A stretch of 56,384 bases of DNA from Gryganskiella cystojenkinii (lineage: Eukaryota; Mortierellomycota; Mortierellomycetes; Mortierellales; Mortierellaceae): positions 41,464 through 97,847 of the forward strand of contig JAAAIG010000032.1 in NCBI GenBank assembly GCA_015852425.1, written 5' to 3'. The notes under the pieces were generated by a model. That model had not been told where the DNA came from and did no database searches. It saw only the letters and a program-made list of their open reading frames with translations. The position numbers were made by a program, and so were the translations under genes. Shown piece after piece: positions 37,288 through 50,092 of the stretch (its first letter is position 1; the number at the start of each line of letters is the position of its first letter).

Positions 37288-38616
37288 ATGTTCGATGCAA
37301 GATCGAGTCAAAACGACAGCACTCTGCTCAAGAAACACACAAACAAAATGTTTTCCTTCATGACTTATTCCATGATAAGTGCGATCTTGATGGGAACCTC
37401 GATTGGTCTAGCCGTCGTCCAAGGCCATCTTCTCGGCTTTCTGGACGGTTCACTCTTTCCTTTCTCTTCCTCGTCCCCAGGCACACTTAACGAGACAACC
37501 TCCACAACGGCAGCGACTCAGCTCAATCGCGTTGCGGGGTTTATAAGGTCCTCCTGGATACCCCTCTTCGTCTGGTTTCTGTCCATGATGATGAGCACAT
37601 TATTCACCCGATGTTACCTCGCCATAGCCTCAAGGAAACGAAGTGAAAGAGGTCCTCTCCCTGCGAGTGCAAGCGATCGGAGAGGACCAGTGGTGCTGTT
37701 ATCCTTGGCTTCCTTCACACCAAGAGTCGCCATCTTGACTAGCCACATCCTCTTTACGATCGTTTGGGTGATCCTCGGAGCGGTCCAAGAGGTGGAGGAA
37801 TCGCAATGGACGTCTATTCATTCCAACAAGCGTTTTCAAGGACCACCACCATCAGTTTTCTTTTCGAATGTCACAGAAATCCCAGCGACATTATCAACAT
37901 CGGCAACATCAGCAGTAACGCCGTCCGCGATCGCAGCTCTCATGATGTCACCCGAGGAACTTGACGCGGCAGTGGCAGCAGCTAGGGCTCTTATCGAGAA
38001 CACTGTGGACGAGGCTATCTCCTTCCCCTTGTGCGTGGTTTGGATCCTCGCGATCCTGGTCCTGGGTGTCGCCACAGGGATGCTGTTGACGAGCTGTTCG
38101 GCCCTCGAGACACATTTGAGCGCGGAGCACCAACGGTTGGTTCAAAAAGAGAAAGCAATTTCTGGCGCCGCTGCGGCGGCGGTCACGGCCGGAACAGAAA
38201 CGCAAAAACAATACGTTTCTATCAATGTGGCAGAGAAGGGGGAAATGGTCGTTTTGGTGAAGGAAAAAAAACTAGTCAAAGTCAAAGAAGATCAGCCTGC
38301 CTCACAGCAGGCCAATTTTTATCTGTGGTTAGTACCTCAAACGCCTCTGGTGGTCCGTACGTTTTGGGATCCGCGCCAGGTTCCGTTCTCATGGATCGAA
38401 CAGACTTGGATGTGGACCTTGGTGATATTCCTGCTCGCGGTCCAGATGTGGTTCTTCCGTTCGGTGCTTATCCAGACCTTTCTTCGTCGTCAATCCGTGG
38501 TGGCTGACGCTGTTGCCACCGCCACGGTCTTTTCGTCGCCTTCTTTCTTGATGACCTTCTTTGGTCTCGTCTCGGGTTTGGCCATGATCTTGCTCGGTAG
38601 GCGTTACATCCCATAG
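37288..38616 (+). CDS. Multi-spanning membrane protein of unknown function
   Basis: A single-exon frame of 442 residues starting MFDARSSQND. Six hydrophobic segments are visible: two near the N-terminus (FMTYSMISAILMGTSIGLAV; WIPLFVWFLSMMMSTLF), one after a basic loop (ILTSHILFTIVWVILGAV), one at mid-protein (PLCVVWILAILVLGVATGML) and two at the C-terminus (MWTLVIFLLAVQMWFF; FLMTFFGLVSGLAMILLG). A hydrophilic loop of about 80 residues after the fourth segment is Lys/Glu-rich (VLVKEKKLVKVKEDQ). Two NxT/S sites, N-E-T and N-V-T, lie in the loops between segments 1-2 and 3-4. I do not recognise a family. The start is the first ATG in frame; an upstream GTG is not credible. It converges with the mL57-like gene, whose stop lies 305 bases on. 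Confidence 0.7.
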   Translation: MFDARSSQNDSTLLKKHTNKMFSFMTYSMISAILMGTSIGLAVVQGHLLGFLDGSLFPFSSSSPGTLNETTSTTAATQLNRVAGFIRSSWIPLFVWFLSMMMSTLFTRCYLAIASRKRSERGPLPASASDRRGPVVLLSLASFTPRVAILTSHILFTIVWVILGAVQEVEESQWTSIHSNKRFQGPPPSVFFSNVTEIPATLSTSATSAVTPSAIAALMMSPEELDAAVAAARALIENTVDEAISFPLCVVWILAILVLGVATGMLLTSCSALETHLSAEHQRLVQKEKAISGAAAAAVTAGTETQKQYVSINVAEKGEMVVLVKEKKLVKVKEDQPASQQANFYLWLVPQTPLVVRTFWDPRQVPFSWIEQTWMWTLVIFLLAVQMWFFRSVLIQTFLRRQSVVADAVATATVFSSPSFLMTFFGLVSGLAMILLGRRYIP

Positions 38617-38921
38617 ACAGCTACCCATACGGCGTAAAAGAGAATCTCGCCAACTCAATCGTCCTTTGCCATTTACTCTCTTCTTTTGAGAATCGATCTC
38701 TGGACAAATCTCGGATATCCCGCCTAATAATAGCTACAATAGTTCACTCCTGCATCGCTTTTTGTATACCACCTTGAATTCAAATTGATCCCAATTGAAA
38801 TCCGCTTATATTTCCTGAAAAAAATATCATGCGTTATATTACACTTCTGTCGTTTTATCTATGAATTTAATGGTGGATGTGCTCAATCCCATCCTATCCA
38901 CGGTCCTAATGTTTTCGTAAT

Positions 38922-40126
38922 CTAGTAGGTGTAGATGTGCTTAGTGACGAAATCCCTTGCCGCCTTGGATCCCTTGTCGTGATAGACTGCTCCAACAATC
39001 GCCTCCATCGTGTGTGCCAAGACCGTATCCTCTCCGACCTTGGACTCGGTCTGCTTACGTTCAAAAAAAGCCAATAAAAACATTAGACACACGGGCATAT
39101 TGAGATCTCATTTTTTCACGTTTAGGGTATCCATGAATATTCGATTTCAAGTTCTCTTACCGAAGAAGCGGCTTTCCAGCGCAAGACCTCCTGAACGCCC
39201 ATAGACCTTGCGACCTTGGCCAGGAATTCGGGACGGATAGAGTGTGCGACCGAGGACTTCAAAGTCTTGCTCGACTTTACTTTATCCCACTTTTGCTCTG
39301 TGACATGCATTTCCAGGAATGTGCGTCCTATAATTAATCGAGTTGCGCGAGTAAATTATTAGAACGATGTTCCTTGAACAGCTATAACTGTTTCGTTTCT
39401 CAATATCTGATGGATCAAATTTGCTAATTTTTTTTCTCCATAAGTCCTCCTTATTGAGATAAGGTGCATCGTTCCTTCGTCCAGATGATCTTTTCCTGTA
39501 TTCTCCAGATAGTTCTTCTATTTCTCCTTACCCAGGTATCCAAGCTTCTCGTTCGTGGGGAGGGATCCGTGTGCGAATGACTTATGAGTGACAGCTTGGG
39601 TCATGAGTTTTGGGTCCGAGATCTCAAGGCCGAGACGCTCATAGACTTTTGAGATCTTTTCTACATCGTTGTTTTCTGTGGAGAGGAAGGCGCGCGACTC
39701 GTAGTTGATGCCTAAAAGGAAAAATAAAAATAAAAATGGAAATGACGATTCCTGTGGAGTCAGATCGCACGTTCTGTTCCTCGAGAGAATATATCATGTG
39801 CTGCAAGCCCAAGTCATATATATATATCCTTGAGAAAAGGGTCAGAGCTGGATCGCGAGGGCGATATGCTGTCAATTGACGTCGCACGGAGTAACCATAT
39901 GACCTTTTCGTTGCTGTCTACGTCGTTGTTCCCGTATCCTTGACTTTTTTACTGGTATCCCATGGAATGTGATCATTTCTTTGTCCATGTATTGCCTCCT
40001 GATTTACTGGAAGCTTTGTTCCTGAACACAAGAGTTCCTGAAATGTGATTAGATGGAGGAGACTTTACATCTGCTAATGTTGGTGGTCGCCAAGCGGGCG
40101 GGCTTGAGTACTGTTTGTCTAAGCAT
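38922..40126 (-). CDS. Mitochondrial large-subunit ribosomal protein, RNase III fold (mL57-like)
   Basis: Four exons (40126-40069, 39711-39532, 39327-39161, 39050-38922) give 177 residues. The N-terminus MLRQTVLKPARLATTN is basic and Ser/Thr-containing, as expected for mitochondrial import. The body has the degenerate RNase III fold used structurally in fungal mitoribosomes: LMTQAVTHKSFAHG, then NEKLGYLGRTFLE, and DTVLAHTMEAIVGAVYHDKG. The acidic catalytic signature of true RNase III (ERLEFLGD) is replaced by NEKLGYLG, so no nuclease activity is expected. The NEKL-x-x-LGR pattern favours mL57 (yeast Mrpl15) over mL44. No double-stranded RNA-binding domain follows. Confidence 0.85.
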
Positions 40127-40823
40127 GGCTGTGTGTTGATAGAGAGAGTGTGTGTAAAGGGATGAATGGAATGAATGAAAGTCGCTTTTCATGCATGCGA
40201 GCCGTTTTCTCTGGCAACTCCGGGAACACAGAAAGGCACTTGCTCTAGGTGATGAGGGGGAGAATGAGTGCTAAGCCACATTGTTTATGAATGACTGCGA
40301 AATATTTTATTCTTAATGGCTCTTTTTTGAATACTTTTGTCCAAGGAAAATTATCCAATCCCCGAAAACGTTTGGTTATTCCAGGATTCTTGGCGCTCTT
40401 CGCTCTGCTATTTTTTCGAGATCTGGAAAGAAAGGGTCTCACTTTTTGTGGTAACAGAAGGTGCCCGACTAGGACAAAAAGAACCCTGAGACCTATATAT
40501 TTCTTATTGCAAACTGCTCTTTGGTCCTTTTTCCAAAAATGCCGTCATGTCGACTCTTTAGTATCTTTAATATCCCCGGCGCCTGAAAATCTCAATTGAC
40601 TCGAAGGTCTCACCATCAGCTGAAGGTCCGTTTATTCCTCGGACTTACTTTTTTTTTTTGTACCGTGTTCATGTGGTCCAGTTCTCGATCCAAAGACAAC
40701 AATAAGCAAAGCCAGCAAATGGGCTGGGGTAACACTGGCAGAGAAAATTATGTCTAACTCCCATTCTCCCTTCCTTTACCGAGAGGGAGTGCTGCACTGT
40801 CCAGTCCCCGGCTTAGTCTCTTT

Positions 40824-41135
40824 TTATGGGCTAGGGAAGGTGGTGGGCGTAGAGGCATTGTTCAGGGTCTGTGCTGCCTGAGGGTGGTCAAAGTGAAATG
40901 TGGGTTTGTAGTTGTTCACATAAAGATAAGGACGTCTGCCGATGACGACGAGATACCGAGGGCCGCCCATCATTTCTCTCCGTTGCTTGGTAACCGTGCT
41001 CAAGGCTGTGCAACCCCAAAAGGCGGTGATTTCCAACCCCAAACTCAAAATCAAAAAAGGCCGACAAGAGGTACGTGGACTGAGCCCTTTCTCTCTCCTG
41101 ATGTCGATAGCGAAAGAGTGAGCTTTCGATCTCAT
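40824..41135 (-). other. Possible small protein gene (103 codons), doubtful
   Basis: A minus-strand ATG opens 103 codons with one hydrophobic stretch (FLILSLGLEITAFWGC). A basic segment follows, then a protein-like C-terminus (PRYLVVIGRRPYLYVNNY). A second start four bases upstream opens another frame through the same DNA (MDEIESSLFRYRHQ), with a possible 69-base in-frame intron. Only one, or neither, can be real. No family recognised. Confidence 0.25.
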
Positions 41136-41845
41136 CCATTTGTGCCCAAAAAAAAAAAAAAAAAAAAGCGAAAAGTGGAAGCGATGCTGCTGCGTTTGGA
41201 GGGTGTGTGTGGGCAGATCGGGCTTATGCTTTTCCCTTTCTTCCCGACTCAATGTGATCCTGTTTTTTTTTTTGTCTTTTCTTTCTTTCCGCACCTCCCG
41301 TCGCATCCACTCTCCACCCTCTTCTTTCACTTTTTCTTGAGTGTTACTTTTCTCTCTCCCGTATTCAGTACCTCTTAGTCAATTTCTCAGCTCCAACAAG
41401 ATTTCGTTTTTTCGCGCACCGTCTCGGTATTCGCGCCAAAATCCAAATCTGAACGAATCGTCGGACGAACCATCGCCCCGAACCAGAAACGAGAGCAAAC
41501 TAAGGAAGAGAGCAGTGCTGACGGCGGTTGTGAGCCAACTCTCTATTCTTTGCCACCCTTTTTTCCACCCCTCTTCCCTTCTTCATTCCTCTCTTTTCCT
41601 CAGTTCCTCCTTCTTCTTTGACACTTCATCGTTAATCTTCATCACAGCCTCCATCTACTTTGAACATAGAAAACACCACACCCTTATTCGGTCTCTTTCA
41701 TTAGTATAGTTCGCTCTTCACCAGATATCCTCCCCTTTTCTTGGCCTTCTTCCTGAATTTCCAAACGCAGTAAACTGTCTCCAGGAACCCAGCAACAGAA
41801 CTCACACAACTCCTGATAGCGGGCTCATTTCTCTATCGAAGAAAC

Positions 41846-41880
41846 AGCACCACCACCTCCACCACCTCCACCACCTCCTC
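41846..41880 (+). repeat. (CACCACCTC)n minisatellite in leader
   Basis: About three copies of a nine-base unit, CACCACCTC, upstream of the membrane-protein ATG at 42056. Probably in the 5' UTR. Confidence 0.7.
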
Positions 41881-42055
41881 GACAGTCAGGAGCGCCAATA
41901 GGCATTGAACCCTTGGGATCGTGTAAGCAGGCCATATCGAAGTCCCTCTCCTTCCCTCTTCTGCAATTTCTTCTTTCCACCAACGACAGCCCATTTCCTC
42001 CGTGTCTACTTGTCCTACCTCCACTCCCACAGCGACACTAATATCAACAGCAATA

Positions 42056-43525
42056 ATGCCAGCAACCCCAACCATGTCAACAACTCCGCCTTCATCCACT
42101 CCAAAAAAGATGACAACGAAAGAGATCGTCAAGGACCTTGAAGAGTTGTCTGAACGACTGAACTTGTTCGCAGCCAGTTCACCGTATTTCCTCGTCTCCT
42201 TACTCCCCTACGTCGTCGCGACACTCACAGAACTCAAGAGTCAAGATCTGGAGACCAAGGGTCCTCTGGATCGAATCTTTCATCAATGGCGAGTTCTCTT
42301 AACGGCCATGATCCCCTGTCTCGGTCTCATGTTGCCTATTGTGATTAAAAAAGTTCAGACCAGGAGACGGAGGATGGCTGCCCACGGTAGTGTCAATTGT
42401 AGTGCACAATTTTGGTCCTGTCCCTTCCGATCCGCCTCAAACAAGAACGAATCCAATGCCTTCCTCCTACCCTTGACCAAACCATCCGCAGTTGTTTATG
42501 AGAAAACGGGCGAGCAGCGCAAGCCCATGACTGTTGTTGCCCGTTGCACGAATCTTGATCCTCGTAGTACGAAAAACAAAAACCCCAAGAAGTCAAAGGG
42601 TTATGATCTTTATGTCCGGGGTCTGTTGTTGTGGATGGTGCTGGTCGGCATCACGCCTTTCATGGGCCTCAACAATATGCGGGAACAGTCCCTGTCAGTG
42701 ACGGCGGCCCCAGAATCATCATCGCCGGTTTCATTGTTGTCAGCACCGAACGGGGCTGAATGCGTTCAAGATCCTCATATCCAAGAAGCATTTGGTATGA
42801 CCACCGGGACCATGGACCTGTCTTGGGATGAGATCCAAGCAATGGTGAGAGCCGCAGACGAGGACATAGTGATGGACTCTGAATGGTCTATGCCCTCGGA
42901 CTATGACGAATTTGATGACAATGATGACGATCCTGAATCCACGGTGGCTATCAGAACCGGTCCGACAACGGTCTTGGCAAAGTCACTCCACGACCCTGAA
43001 ACTGTCCAAGATCAAGCAGAAACATCCCTCCTTTCCTCGTCCTCATTTTCCGACGATGGTTGTCCAGGTCAAGAAGAAGATCAAGTCACGAGTAATCAGT
43101 CGTCCTCGATCTACAAGTATGTCCCAGTCCTGTCCGAACTCTGGGCGTTTCTTCTATCCGTGACCCTCGGTGCAAGTTTACTCGGTCTGGAGCAGTACCG
43201 GACCCAAACCCATGATGAGATTGCTGTCTATGATCAGCGATTGTTGGCCAGACGAGGACCCGGAGCCTTGAAGGTCCACAAGAGGGCCATGTACAAGGCC
43301 AACCGGTTGTCATACTGGTCGAGCCGAATCTTTGGTTGTTTGGGTCTCTTCTCTCTGGGAGTCGACATTTGTAGAGGCACCTGGACGATGGATCTCTCTC
43401 AACACCTGTTCTATGGTTGGAGCGCTCTCTGTTATTCCTCTTTTTGGATGTCTAAACATCGTCTGGTTGTCCCCTCTGTTGAAGAAGAAGAGAGGGAAGG
43501 ACAGGAAGAAACGACAGATGTGTAG
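42056..43525 (+). CDS. Second orphan multi-spanning membrane protein
   Basis: A single-exon frame of 489 residues. The start MPATPTMSTTPP is the first ATG; the frame is open further upstream only through a GTG. After KEIVKDLEELSERLNLF there are two hydrophobic segments (PYFLVSLLPYVVATL; LLTAMIPCLGLMLPIVI), then a basic loop, then LYVRGLLLWMVLVGITPFMGL. A long acidic segment follows (EFDDNDDDPE). The C-terminus has ELWAFLLSVTLGASLLGLE, FGCLGLFSLGVDI and LFYGWSALCYSSFWM. Six membrane passes are likely. The family is unknown to me. It has a plan like the orphan at 37288 (single exon, six segments, long polar loop), but I see no shared motif. It might sit in an organelle membrane; no targeting signal is clear. 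Confidence 0.7.
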   Translation: MPATPTMSTTPPSSTPKKMTTKEIVKDLEELSERLNLFAASSPYFLVSLLPYVVATLTELKSQDLETKGPLDRIFHQWRVLLTAMIPCLGLMLPIVIKKVQTRRRRMAAHGSVNCSAQFWSCPFRSASNKNESNAFLLPLTKPSAVVYEKTGEQRKPMTVVARCTNLDPRSTKNKNPKKSKGYDLYVRGLLLWMVLVGITPFMGLNNMREQSLSVTAAPESSSPVSLLSAPNGAECVQDPHIQEAFGMTTGTMDLSWDEIQAMVRAADEDIVMDSEWSMPSDYDEFDDNDDDPESTVAIRTGPTTVLAKSLHDPETVQDQAETSLLSSSSFSDDGCPGQEEDQVTSNQSSSIYKYVPVLSELWAFLLSVTLGASLLGLEQYRTQTHDEIAVYDQRLLARRGPGALKVHKRAMYKANRLSYWSSRIFGCLGLFSLGVDICRGTWTMDLSQHLFYGWSALCYSSFWMSKHRLVVPSVEEEEREGQEETTDV

Positions 43526-43939
43526 GATTCAATAAATTCAAATGCACGTGCCCTTTCAATGTCCCTGAAAGCTGAGTGGCTGTTTCTGGCAGGAATAAAA
43601 AAAAAAGTTTTCTAAAATGGCTGGCTCCCAAGCAAAAAAAAAAAAAAAAAAAAAAACTTCGAGGGTGAGAGTGTGTAAATGCACCCTCTTCTTCCATTAC
43701 TTTCATTTGTTCCTTTCATTCAAAACATCCCATCTCTATCCTCTGCAACACATTGCCTTCATTGGCCCAAAGAAGCCACTTTCTCTCCCCGTCCCATTAT
43801 CAGCACGCCCATTCCCTCACACCCCACTTCCTTTTTATTTTTGTGACACTTCTCTGGTCGTTTTGCTTTGTCTTCTCTGTTCCAACTACCTCGACTCCTC
43901 GCCGCCTCCGCATCTATCCTCGTTCGCCTCGTCACGACC
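43526..43939. other. Intergenic region
   Basis: An A run at 43636-43657 and C/T-rich sequence up to the next ATG. No gene seen. Confidence 0.5.
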
Positions 43940-45802
43940 ATGGGCAAACCGATTGGGCGTGATCTCGATCGCGAGATGATGGCAAAGATTCATACGCTCT
44001 TTGATCGAATCCTCGACACTGTCAACAAGGAGAATGTAACGATATTGCCTCACCTCGAATACTACATTACGAGAACACCAACAACAACAACAAAAAAATA
44101 CTTACTCTATCTCTATTCTTTTTTAAATAATAACAATCGACTCATAGCCTTCCTATGCTTTCGACTTTGAGCAGTTTGTCGATTGTTTCGACGTCGAGGA
44201 TCACTTCACAAAGCGCGTGTTCGAGTTCCTCGTCAAGGAGACCGCTCAGCGGCATCGGTCCTCCCATCCTCATTCTCATACTCAGCACTTGCTCCGACAC
44301 AGACCGCCAACCATTCATCATAGCCGCGCCAATACCCGCGTGGTCTCTACTGTCGGTCCTGCCCCTCGTTCCCCCCCTGCTACCGATTCACCGAGAATTC
44401 GTCGTCCTCACTCTGCTACCATCTTTCGACATATTAACAGTCCCTCGGAGATGGACGAGGAACATCCTCAGGATCTTGAAATGGTAGAAGAAATCAACAA
44501 TGATACCGAGGATGACGAAGATGAAACTGAGGGCGAACCCGGGGAGAGGCTGACAGCTGCTGCTGCAGGCGCATCCATAGACTCTGCTGGCCGTTCTACA
44601 GAACAGACAGGTGGCTCCTTGACTCCTTACACCTCCGGAGCAGCACTGAGATCCATGCTGGATGCTCGAGCCCTGACTGCTCGCACACAGAATATCAGTC
44701 GACGATCGAGAATTGCCCACCGTATGCTCTCCTACGACCTGATGACCCTGGACCGTATGAATCATAACCGTCAACTCCTGGAAAGTCTCTTGACCCCTCC
44801 ATTGCCCTCATCTTCTTTGCCCACTTTCTCGACACAATTGCCGACATCTGGAAACTCTCGCTCTGGTACTTCAAGATCTGACCTCACCCACCGACACAGC
44901 TCCCCTCGACCACCAGCGGATCTTTGGGATTCAATGGAGCGTGCACCAGAGAGTTTCCGTTCCTGGGCTGAGACAGCTCCGTTACCGAGCTCGAGCAGCA
45001 GCACCGCCTATGGAAGTGGAAGTGGAAGTACGTTTTACGGACTTCAGACTCAGGAACCGCAACACTCACCAGGCCATGAATGGAGACAACAACAGATCCG
45101 AAACGTGTATGTTCAACATTTACAAGCTCGTGGTCAAAGAAGAAGTCTGACACAGGAACTCATGGCTGACCAGGCGTCAGCGCAACACCAACAAAATGAA
45201 CGTCAACGTACTTTGCAGACACTCAATGGTCAGACGACAACGGCGACTACTGCAACAACAACAACAACAACAACAGCTACAACTCCCAATGTTACTGCTC
45301 TTACTACGACTGCTGCTCAAGATACCCCAACACAACAACCACAGCAGACATCAGAGGCACAGCCACAACAAGGACAGTCCGCTCAAGGCCAGTCACAGAC
45401 AGCGCATCCTGGCCAACAACATCAACATCAACAACAGCAACAGCAGGATCGACCTGTTGTAACTCCTGCGCACGAGAATGCACTCTTACTCGTCGATACC
45501 GCGTCAAGCTCACCGGGCACACCTGCACCAACAATGACACATCCCGAGCCATCCACACCTTTGAGCGCCACAACCACTGCTGCCCAGGCAGTCATCACTC
45601 GACCTCCGACATCGTCCTACGAGGAATTCCAAAGTCTAACTCGACGTGGACGAGAGGTCTTGCGAAACGAGTATGTGAACGAGTTGTATATCGAGGAGGA
45701 TGCTCAAGTCCTGATGACCGGAGAAGTAAGTCGTCGTCGGAGAAGGCGGGTTGGAGGTCAAGTCATGAATACGAATGATGGTGCGAGCGAGGATGGTCCT
45801 GC

Positions 45803-45837
<35 letters not shown>

Positions 45838-46403
45838 CGCAGCCATACGACATTGCCTCAGAGAACTCGAATGAGATCATCAGTCAGTCCCAGCAGCAGC
45901 ATCAGCCACAACCAGAGCAGCCGGTGACTCTACCTACTACCAGGCCCCGTGTCCAATTCGAAATCTGCACCTCTGAGGCTACTGGGTCTGGTTCTTCAAC
46001 TAGTATTACCGGAAGTACCACAGCGGGAGGAGGATCTCATATCATCCACGGTTCAACGGGACTCGGTATTCCTACGATTACTGTCCACGATCCCTCAGAT
46101 GCTAATACCACCACTACTAGTACTACTACAGCTACCGATGGCACTCCAGGACAACAACAACAACAACAACAACAGCAACAACCAATATCATCAGGAACTT
46201 ATCTTGGAACCAGCCCGGAGAACAATGTCCCACCGACACCGCCCTCGCCCAACCCGAACCGAAATCCGAGAGCGACTTTCACGGATCGTAGACGGTCTTC
46301 CATCAACCCTGCAGATATTGAGGCCATTGCTAGAGAGCTACACCGCAACAACACTAGAGGGGGCAGTGGTAGCAATAGTGCGAATAGCAACAGCTCGAGT
46401 TGA
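43940..46403 (+). CDS. Gln/Ser/Thr-rich protein with small N-terminal domain, unknown
   Basis: Two exons (43940-44035, 44148-46403) give 783 residues. The first ~75 residues look folded and helical: GRDLDREMMAKIHTLFDRIL across exon 1, then AFDFEQFVDCFDVEDHFTKR and VFEFLVKE after the intron. The donor GTAACG and acceptor CATAG were chosen because they keep this segment in one frame. The rest is disordered: an acidic stretch (DTEDDEDETEGEPGE), then many Gln, Thr and Ser runs, with a short ordered island (EEFQSLTRRGREVLRNEYVNELYIEEDAQVL split over residues ~570-600). It ends in Ser/Asn-rich sequence. Such a plan is common in fungal transcription or RNA regulators, but no DNA- or RNA-binding motif is visible, so I assign no function. 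Confidence 0.7.
45804..45836 (+). repeat. (CAG)n microsatellite coding poly-Gln
   Basis: About eleven CAG codons in a row inside the Gln-rich orphan gene. Nearby CAA-based Gln runs lie at 45250-45275 and 46150-46180. Confidence 0.9.
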
Positions 46404-46729
46404 GAAGAGAGCTGAGAGTGATCCAAAGAATATTTTTTTTAACTAGTTGACCATAGCATGTATATCAGCACGTTCTGTATATTAAAAAAAAGGGTTCCTA
46501 CCGTTTTTGTAAAATGAAGGTAAAAGGATCGCATGAAGTTTCTCATGCGCACTTAAAAAACCACTGTACAAAGTTGACGCTGCGGAAACAAAAAAAATAA
46601 AAGGCAACTCGCTATTTGTGGTGCAAAAGTGTTTTTATTATTATACAAGGGGGGAATGAGCTTGTCCGCTGTTCATGGTGCGAAGCAGGTCAAGCGTATG
46701 AGAAAGGGGGAGAATGAACAAATGATGAT
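46404..46729. other. Convergent intergenic region
   Basis: Between the Gln-rich gene (+) and HPPD (-). It contains an AATAAA word on the plus strand (about 46597) and one on the minus strand (about 46635), which fit the two transcript ends. No gene seen. Confidence 0.55.
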
Positions 46730-48108
<1,379 letters not shown>

Positions 48109-49355
48109 TGTATATATGTTTTGCGAAAGGTGGGGAAGAGTGGAAAGTGGAGTGGAGATGAAGGTGAAGGAGTTTGTGAAGAATGAAGTGTAAAGAAAAG
48201 AAGGAGAAAGAAAAAAAAGAAAATGACCTTTCAACAAAAACCGTCGCTTTTGTAGTGTTATGGTTGCTATTCGAGTAAGCCCCTTGCGGGCGCGAGGGTA
48301 CTTTCAGCCAATGTAAATAGAACCAAAAAGAAGAGAAAAAAATTTAGAACGGCAAATCTTGTACCCCACAACGGAGCAAAAGACCGAAACTTTGAAGATT
48401 TCAAGAACAGCAGGCTCTCAAACCAGGATCATGTTTTTCTTTTTACGCATAACTAATGCCCTTAACTGGGCATCGTTACACAAATCACGTCCCACAACCA
48501 ATGACGACAGGCGTCAAAGCCGAGCTTAGCCTGCTTGTTCCAATTTGTTGGGCGTTTCCCCTTCGATGTCTCTGTTCGAAATTTTTTTCCAGGTCCAATC
48601 GATTTCAAGGTTCAAACAGGTACCGCAAGATTGGGCATTATTGTTCTGTCCACGGACTTTTCGGATTTCCGAACTGCCCTTTTTTTTTTTTCTTTCTCAG
48701 TGATCCTCGCTGCTCAATCAAATAAGGGCGAAGGGTAAGGACGGCGAGAAGAGATGCAATGAGAAAAAAGGTAGGCAAATCACCGATCAAAAAAGGCCAC
48801 CATGAACGGAAGCATTCAGTAGTGTATGCTATTATTCTGGGTGGAAGCAGATGGTCAAAAGACGAGCTGAAGAGTCTTTCGCTGGGTGTTCAATGCGCAA
48901 ACTATAGTGGCTCTGATGGGATAGTCACAAGTACCCTTTAATAAATAAATGGTCCGCCTCTAAGAGACGCCAGAGTTAGTAAGTCAAAATATTTCAAGAG
49001 CCACAAAGCTGGAGAGTGCGGCAAGGGTCGTAGTCTCCCATGAACATTTATTGGAAACTTTCAAGTGCGGCCAATATGTCACCCTGAGATTGGAGCAAGG
49101 CGACCACATCGGCCAAAGATTAGACGGCTCGGCGACGAGGCTGCTTTTCCCTTGGGGTTGCGTCGATCTGTTGCCAAGAGATGTAGCATTAAGGTCAGTG
49201 AAATTCGTGTTGCGAAGGGTGAAGGGTTCATCGTTACTTTGTGGTTCTGCCTGGAGTCGAACCCTGTTCGAACAGCCAGCGGTCCGACGGAACTCTCGCT
49301 TGTTGTAGATGGTGCGGAATTGCCAGGCTGTTGACCTTGTGCATATGTCTTGCTC
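48109..49355. other. 1.2-kb gene-poor region
   Basis: Holds the HPPD promoter (A-rich on the plus strand to about 48240). After that come frames of ordinary composition without introns or motifs that I can name. Overlapping open frames on both strands at 49050-49410 (85-110 codons) may be the far end of the degenerate block that follows. I support no gene. Confidence 0.4.
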
Positions 49356-50092
49356 TTATTCGACCGACCCAGCTGAACTAGGAGTATCGGCAATGTTGGC
49401 GGGCCGCTCAAGACCCCCCATGTCCTCGAGCTCTATTGCAACTTCCTCCATCTCGGCTGAGGACTGGGTTGTGATCTCGTTGGTCTCTATGACAAGGCCT
49501 GCCGAAGCTTCATCACGGGCTGTGATAGGCAGCTTGCCTTTGAGGTATAGCATCAAGTCAGTCTCAGTGACGTGGATAAAGCTGCGCATCGCTTTTATCC
49601 AAACGAAATCTTTGAAGAGGCCTCATTGTTTAGAGACTGGAACCAGCGGATCGCAGGTGGGTCGGTCTTGGAGTCCCATTGACATCAATGTAATCCTTGG
49701 CGTTGAACTAGGGTTGTTGGAAGAGGTTGACCGATAAGATGTCAGTTAGTGCACACAGAAATATAAAAAGCTCAGACTTGGAAGAAAGAAATGACAGTCT
49801 GCTTTGTCCTTACCACGACTTACAGGTAGTGAGATTGTAACGCCAATTGGACGGACTTGAAGGCCTCCCGAGTTGCTTCGTTATCGGTTATCCAGCGTTC
49901 TGATGCTCTTCAAACGACTCAAAGCCAGTTTCTTTTTGAAACCGTTCAAAAAATCCACCGCGCATAGAAAGCAGCATCGTGTGTCGTCGTTCTATGGCGA
50001 TACGACTACTTTTTCTCGACTCGACTTGATTTCGGTTCCTTTGATCTGCAGACATTCCCGACCATGTTCCTTTTAAGTCAAAAGTGGCGAGA
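49356..50092 (-). pseudogene. Degenerate coding-like sequence, unresolved
   Basis: Minus-strand fragments read like ordinary protein but change frame. GGFFERFQKETGFESFEEH runs to a stop near 49888. NEATREAFKSVQLALQSHYL follows in another frame, then YIDVNG, DSKTDPPAIRWFQSLNN in a third, and WIKAMRSFIHVTETDLMLYL to a stop at 49356. Only the first breaks coincide with reasonable GT/AG signals; the change at about 49690 looks like a one-base frameshift. Either this is a decayed gene, possibly the continuation of the 50093-50822 gene, or the intron pattern is one I could not solve. No family recognised. Confidence 0.35.

Larger units (their letters stand above)
40127..42055. other. 1.9-kb divergent intergenic region
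   Basis: Lies between the mL57-like gene (-) and an orphan membrane gene (+). It holds a possible small frame (40824-41135, minus), an A run at 41150-41166, C/T-rich sequence from about 41220 to 41780, and a CACCACCTC repeat at about 41846-41880. The last features probably belong to the leader of the 42056 gene. Confidence 0.5.

Noticed and set aside
40291..40599. A 102-codon plus-strand frame (MTAKYFILNG...)
   Set aside because: Intergenic, of mixed composition, without a leader-like sequence, conserved motif or splice context. Likely chance.
49240..49275. GGTTCGACTCC-like word on the minus strand suggesting a tRNA T-arm
   Set aside because: The stem bases do not pair, and no D-arm, anticodon arm or acceptor stem can be built around it.
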